From contig JASEIE010000154.1 in NCBI GenBank assembly GCA_030024065.1, positions 1-8,919 of the forward strand: a stretch of 8,919 nt of DNA, read 5' to 3'. The notes below the pieces were generated by a model. That model ran no database searches. It saw nothing but the letters and a program-made list of their open reading frames with translations, and was not told where the DNA came from. Positions within the stretch are counted from its first letter, which is position 1, and every line of letters starts with the position of its first letter. Shown here piece after piece: positions 6,596 to 8,919 of the stretch. Position numbers and translations under genes: made by a program. The DNA comes from Thermodesulfobacteriota bacterium. Lineage in GTDB: Bacteria > Desulfobacterota > BSN033 > UBA1163.

Positions 6596-6865
6596 ATGGA
6601 GGAAAATGCATTAAACCGATTAAGGGATCTTGCCATCAGTGAATCCGGATTTATATTCGATCCCTATTCAGGGGCGACATTCAATACCAATGAGACAGGA
6701 AGGTTCATCTTTAAACTTCTGAAAGAAGGAATTGGGATTGACGAAATTCAATCGGAAATGAAGAAAAATTTCGACATCGGGGAAGAAGACTTGAGAACGG
6801 ATATTTACGAGTTTATCAACCTGTTAAAAGAGAATCATCTGCTGCCGAAGCATTTTACATTTTAG
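6596..6865 (+). CDS. Stand-alone PqqD-like peptide-binding (RRE) protein
   Basis: An 89-residue protein with the features of the PqqD/RiPP-recognition-element fold. LAISESGFIFDPYSGATFNTNETG (about 12-35) forms the N-terminal beta strands with the typical 'F-x-x-N-x-T-G' turn; the helices GRFIFKLLKEG, IDEIQSEMKKNF and EEDLRTDIYEFINLLKENHLL follow. The wording is close to the PqqD proteins of the 'HPr-rel-A system', which sit beside an HprK-related kinase, more than to pyrroloquinoline-quinone PqqD. Such domains bind a leader peptide and present it to a modifying enzyme. Here no radical SAM enzyme, HprK-like kinase, precursor peptide or exporter lies beside it, so its partner must be encoded elsewhere or lost. 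ATG 6596 has AAGGAAG at good spacing; the stop is TAG at 6863. The family call is fairly secure, the role is inferred. Confidence 0.8.
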   Translation: MEENALNRLRDLAISESGFIFDPYSGATFNTNETGRFIFKLLKEGIGIDEIQSEMKKNFDIGEEDLRTDIYEFINLLKENHLLPKHFTF

Positions 6866-6867
6866 CA

Positions 6868-6908
6868 GGGCGCTGAAAAACGCCCATCTGCTTCGTTGCC
6901 CTCATCCT
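6868..6908. repeat. Remnant of a dispersed palindromic repeat
   Basis: Directly after the PqqD-like stop codon, GGGCG-CTGAAAAA-CGCCC makes a 5-bp stem, continuing into CATCTGCTTCGTTGCCCTCATCC. I recognise this wording as the arm of a longer palindromic element scattered between genes in deltaproteobacterial genomes; the matching far arm is not present, so this looks like a decayed or truncated copy. The hairpin lacks a T-run and is a poor terminator. Confidence 0.45.
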
Positions 6909-6999
6909 TCTTCGTGAAAAGGTGGATCCTTATCGTATCGTTCTAAGTCGGGGTGATCAGGAACCATAAAATCATCAAAAATTTAGGACGCATTATTTT

Positions 7000-7425
7000 A
7001 TGGCCGAAGGTAAATCCATTCAGGAACTGAAAATCGGAGATACGGCCGAGATCTCTAAGACGGTTACCGAAACGGTTGTAAGCGACTTCGCCAGGGTGAT
7101 AGGAGACTTTAATCCCATCCATACTGACCAGGCGTATACAGAGAAAACGCCGTTTAAAGGAAGGATTGCCCATGGGGTCTTCTCTCTTGGAATCCTCTCC
7201 ACCATCCTGGGAAATATTCTCCCCGGACATGGTACCATCTATCTTTCCCAAGAGGTCAGGTTTCTCGCCCCCGTAAGAATTGGGGATACCATCACTGCCA
7301 GGGTGGAGGTTATGGAACTGGTCCCAGAGAAAAATCGGGCGAAATTCAGAACGACCTGCATTAACCAACATGGGGAAGTAGTGGTCGATGGAATGGCTTG
7401 GGCCATGCCTCCAAAAATACAGTAA
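7000..7425 (+). CDS. MaoC-family (R)-specific enoyl-CoA hydratase
   Basis: A 141-residue single hotdog-fold protein, the size of PhaJ-type hydratases that add water to trans-2-enoyl-CoA to give (R)-3-hydroxyacyl-CoA. The hydratase-2 catalytic dyad is visible as D36 and H41 in GDFNPIHTD, followed by the motif RIAHGVFSLGILS (55-67) and the strand region LSQEVRFLAPVRIGDTITARVEV. The enzyme is cytoplasmic and could feed polyhydroxyalkanoate synthesis, beta-oxidation side reactions or a CoA-linked degradation route; the window does not show which. The ATG at 7000 fits the family N-terminus, but the upstream AGGA lies about 12 bases away, a weak site. The gene ends eight bases before the fragment of an alpha/beta hydrolase. 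Crotonase-type enzymes are unrelated; a phosphate acetyl/butyryltransferase-linked MaoC is an alternative subtype. Confidence 0.92.
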   Translation: MAEGKSIQELKIGDTAEISKTVTETVVSDFARVIGDFNPIHTDQAYTEKTPFKGRIAHGVFSLGILSTILGNILPGHGTIYLSQEVRFLAPVRIGDTITARVEVMELVPEKNRAKFRTTCINQHGEVVVDGMAWAMPPKIQ

Positions 7426-7432
7426 AATTATT

Positions 7433-7583
7433 TAGCCCTCTATCCTTAGATGTGGCGGAGCGGATGGTCCGTGAAATGCCTAATGCGAAACGGGTCGATG
7501 TGGAAGGAGTTAATCATTATACGATTTTATTTCGGCCGAACACGACGCGTGACAAAGCTATCCTTGAGTTCTTAAAGGAATAG
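7433..7583 (+). pseudogene. 3' fragment of an alpha/beta-hydrolase gene
   Basis: The reading frame SPLSLDVAERMVREMPNA, then VEGVNHYTILF and a final amphipathic helix ending FLKE-stop, resembles the last about 50 residues of an alpha/beta-fold hydrolase: the helix after the acid-bearing strand, the strand VDVEG, the turn carrying the catalytic His (NHYT) and the C-terminal helix. Nothing upstream encodes the nucleophile elbow (G-x-S-x-G) or the rest of the fold; instead the MaoC gene stops eight bases earlier in another frame. There is no convincing start codon or ribosome-binding site: a TTG at 7398 lies within the MaoC gene. The likeliest reading is a remnant left by deletion or recombination. 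The family call rests on pattern recognition of a short stretch. Confidence 0.6.
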
Positions 7584-7892
7584 CTCTTTAAGATTCAGAA
7601 ATTGGGTGAGAGGGTTTAGGTAAGAACCTGCTCTTCCACTAAATCTTCTGCGAGAATTTAAACTTGACCTGACGGACCTTGCCAAAAGGAATATCAAGTA
7701 CTTCCTGTAATCGAGAAACCGAACAATTCACTTAGATATACTATATTACAATTAGTAATCCACAGAAGGTATCTTCTCTTTTCCTATCGAAAGAGAATCT
7801 GGATTAATTGTCGGGCGAAAGCCTTCCTGCGATGGATTCGACTTAGCTTTCCAAGCTTGGTGCTGGTGCTCGAACGGATGAGGGGGGCACCG

Positions 7893-7914
7893 CCACATCT
7901 TGTGGTCGTTTTTT
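7893..7914 (+). terminator. Terminator-like hairpin with T-run
   Basis: CCACA-TCT-TGTGG forms a 5-bp stem with a three-base loop, followed three bases later by six T residues on the plus strand. The stem is short, so this is a weak intrinsic terminator candidate. It would end rightward transcription from the MaoC side just before the promoter at 7916-7944 begins. Confidence 0.4.
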
Positions 7915-7915
7915 C

Positions 7916-7944
7916 TTGACATACTACTTCCTTTTTTATATATC
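7916..7944 (+). promoter_or_regulatory. Candidate promoter for the Fe-S subunit gene
   Basis: A perfect TTGACA (7916-7921) is followed after exactly 17 bases by TATATC (7939-7944), four of six matches to the -10 consensus, in an AT-rich context. The predicted start near 7951 gives a leader of about 225 bases before GTG 8178, long for a simple operon, and it contains the 12-bp direct repeat. Confidence 0.5.
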
Positions 7945-7963
7945 TGACTCATCCCAAAGCAAG

Positions 7964-7991
7964 TTCTCATCATTATTTTTTCTCATCATTA
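7964..7991. repeat. 12-bp direct repeat just downstream of a promoter
   Basis: TTCTCATCATTA occurs exactly at 7964-7975 and again at 7980-7991, a 16-base period with four T residues between the copies. It lies 20-47 bases after the -10 box of the candidate promoter, where tandem sites for a repressor, or a leader element, could sit. It could also be a chance or slippage duplication. Confidence 0.5.
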
Positions 7992-8177
7992 GTATGTGGG
8001 GACTTCTTACGCCCGCAACGGTAAAGTGCCTCTGTTAAAACTTATTTTAGAACTAAAAAAGGCGAAACTTAACCCCGTGAAGAAAACGCGCGATCCTATC
8101 ATTAGGCATTGGAAGTAATGAAAAACATAAACAGAAGCATCTGAGTGTTGTTATTAGAAAAAGCGGGAGATAGAACT

Positions 8178-8870
8178 GTGGATTCCAAAAGAAATAAAAA
8201 GCAAAAAAGGAGTAAAAGAGAAATCTCTCGCCGAGATTTCTTGAAATTTACTGGAACTGTAACCCTTGGGGGGATGTTCTCAAATTTTATCTGGATAGAT
8301 GATTCAATAGCAGCGATTCCAGCCTCCGAGGGATATCTTCTTGTCGATACCAAAAAGTGTCAGGGCTGTCTGTCCTGTATGCTCGCCTGTTCTCTGGTGC
8401 ACGAAGGGACAGAAAATCTTTCTTTCGCCCGAATCCAGATCCTCCAGAATTCCTTTGCTAAATTTCCTGATGACCTCACCATGGCTCAATGCAGGCAATG
8501 TGTTGAAGCTCCCTGTGTGGAGGCCTGCCCAGAGAAGGCATTATATGTCGACAGGAAGAATGGGAATATCAGAACGGTTGATGTGAAAAAATGCATCGGC
8601 TGCAAGGCCTGTGTTCAGGCGTGCCCATTTGAGCCAAGCCGGGCATTGTGGAATCCTGACAAGAAAAAGGCCCTCAAGTGTGATCTTTGCTCTGATGCTC
8701 CTTTCTGGGGTGAGAAGGGTGGACCAAAAGGGAAACAGGCCTGTGTAGAGGTTTGTCCCCTTGGTGCCATCAAGTTTACAAAAGAGATCCCCATTCAAAA
8801 AGGCGATTCGGGCTACAAAGTCAATTTAAGGGGAGCCGAATGGAAAAGGTTGGGATATCCGACGGATTAA
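8178..8870 (+). CDS. Tat-exported four-cluster ferredoxin-type oxidoreductase subunit
   Basis: A 230-residue electron-transfer subunit with 16 cysteines for four [4Fe-4S] clusters: C61/64/67/71 (CQGCLSCMLACS), C105/108/113/117 (CRQCVEAPCVEACP), C139/142/145/149 (CIGCKACVQACP), and C168/171 with C189/193 after an 18-residue spacer. This is the DmsB/HybA/PhsB-like layout. The N-terminus carries a twin-arginine signal, SRRDFLKFTG (17-26), a hydrophobic stretch and SIAA before the mature domain, so it should be exported folded to the periplasmic side. The C-terminal wording resembles subunits that accompany aldehyde:ferredoxin-type tungsten/molybdenum oxidoreductases; that link is from memory. 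GTG 8178 is preferred because GGGAGA lies eight bases upstream; the frame stays open to GTG 8145, which lacks a good site and would lengthen the n-region. No catalytic partner is in the window; upstream is gene-poor and a repeat begins 28 bases after the stop. Confidence 0.9.
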   Translation: MDSKRNKKQKRSKREISRRDFLKFTGTVTLGGMFSNFIWIDDSIAAIPASEGYLLVDTKKCQGCLSCMLACSLVHEGTENLSFARIQILQNSFAKFPDDLTMAQCRQCVEAPCVEACPEKALYVDRKNGNIRTVDVKKCIGCKACVQACPFEPSRALWNPDKKKALKCDLCSDAPFWGEKGGPKGKQACVEVCPLGAIKFTKEIPIQKGDSGYKVNLRGAEWKRLGYPTD

Positions 8871-8898
8871 TTAGAGTCTGTTTATAAATGTCTTTTTC

Positions 8899-8919
8899 CG
8901 TCATGCCGGACTTGATCCG
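8899..8919. repeat. Left edge of a dispersed palindromic repeat, cut by the window
   Basis: The last 21 bases, CGTCATGCCGGACTTGATCCG, match the beginning of a very common intergenic repeat (CGTCATxCCGGACTTGATCCGG…) that I know from many proteobacterial genomes. Within it CCGGA and TCCG(G) form an inverted repeat around CTTGA. The rest lies beyond the window, so type and length cannot be judged. Confidence 0.55.

Larger units (their letters stand above)
7584..8144. other. Gene-poor region between hydrolase remnant and Fe-S gene
   Basis: No protein gene with a credible start, ribosome-binding site and family resemblance is found on either strand. Visible elements are a small AGGT-AAGA-ACCT hairpin (around 7618-7629), the perfect 10-bp palindrome CCAAGCTTGG (7851-7860), GGTGC/GCACC (7865-7869, 7887-7891), a terminator-like hairpin with T-run, a promoter and a 12-bp direct repeat, the last three listed separately. 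Two short open stretches near 7640-7735 on opposite strands have no starts and look like chance or decayed sequence. Confidence 0.5.

Noticed and set aside
6943..7371. 142-codon minus-strand frame opposite MaoC
   Set aside because: It is the antisense shadow of the MaoC gene, which carries the D36/H41 catalytic motif.
7752..7973. 73-codon minus-strand frame in the gene-poor region
   Set aside because: No recognisable family, no clear ribosome-binding site, and it runs through the promoter, T-run hairpin and repeat of the plus strand. Kept only as a possible decayed sequence.
7964..7991. Repeat pair as a CRISPR array
   Set aside because: Only two 12-base copies four bases apart, with no spacers of normal size and no cas genes.
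8145..8177. Upstream GTG start for the Fe-S subunit gene
   Set aside because: It lacks a Shine-Dalgarno at proper spacing, whereas GTG 8178 has GGGAGA eight bases upstream and still keeps the full Tat signal.

Overview
The window reads as a chromosomal segment of a Gram-negative bacterium of the Desulfobacterota (former Deltaproteobacteria) type. Three things suggest this: the gene order ispE – tRNA-Gln – prs – long-form L25 – pth, which I recall from Geobacter-like genomes; a four-cluster Tat-exported iron-sulfur protein of an anaerobic redox enzyme; and several palindromic intergenic repeats of the kind common in that group. The taxonomic call is inference from gene content, not from a marker gene.

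Left two thirds (81-6266), all on the minus strand, hold housekeeping genes. In transcription order they are a small lipoprotein, ispE (isoprenoid precursor synthesis), tRNA-Gln(UUG), prs (PRPP synthase), the Ctc/TL5-type ribosomal protein L25, pth (peptidyl-tRNA hydrolase) and hppA (membrane ion-pumping pyrophosphatase). A clear sigma-70-like promoter (TTGAAA-17-TATGAT) precedes the lipoprotein–ispE pair. L25, pth and hppA are packed within a few bases of each other, and the hppA ribosome-binding site lies inside the last codons of pth. Long inverted repeats sit between ispE and the tRNA, between the tRNA and prs, and between prs and L25.

Right third (6267-8919), all on the plus strand, is looser and accessory-like. 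It holds a stand-alone PqqD-like peptide-binding protein, a MaoC-type (R)-enoyl-CoA hydratase, the broken 3' end of an alpha/beta-hydrolase gene, and about 590 bp without a gene but with a terminator-like hairpin, a consensus-like promoter and a 12-bp direct repeat. It ends with the Tat-exported ferredoxin-type subunit. The final bases enter a dispersed repeat that continues outside the window.

Functional links: PRPP-using reactions, tRNA charging and isoprenoid synthesis all release pyrophosphate, which HppA can convert into an ion gradient. That makes its place at the end of this operon sensible, but the link is inference. No CRISPR array, complete transposon, phage or obvious multi-gene defence or biosynthetic system was found. 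The least explained pieces are the orphan PqqD-like gene and the set of large inverted repeats around tRNA-Gln and prs.
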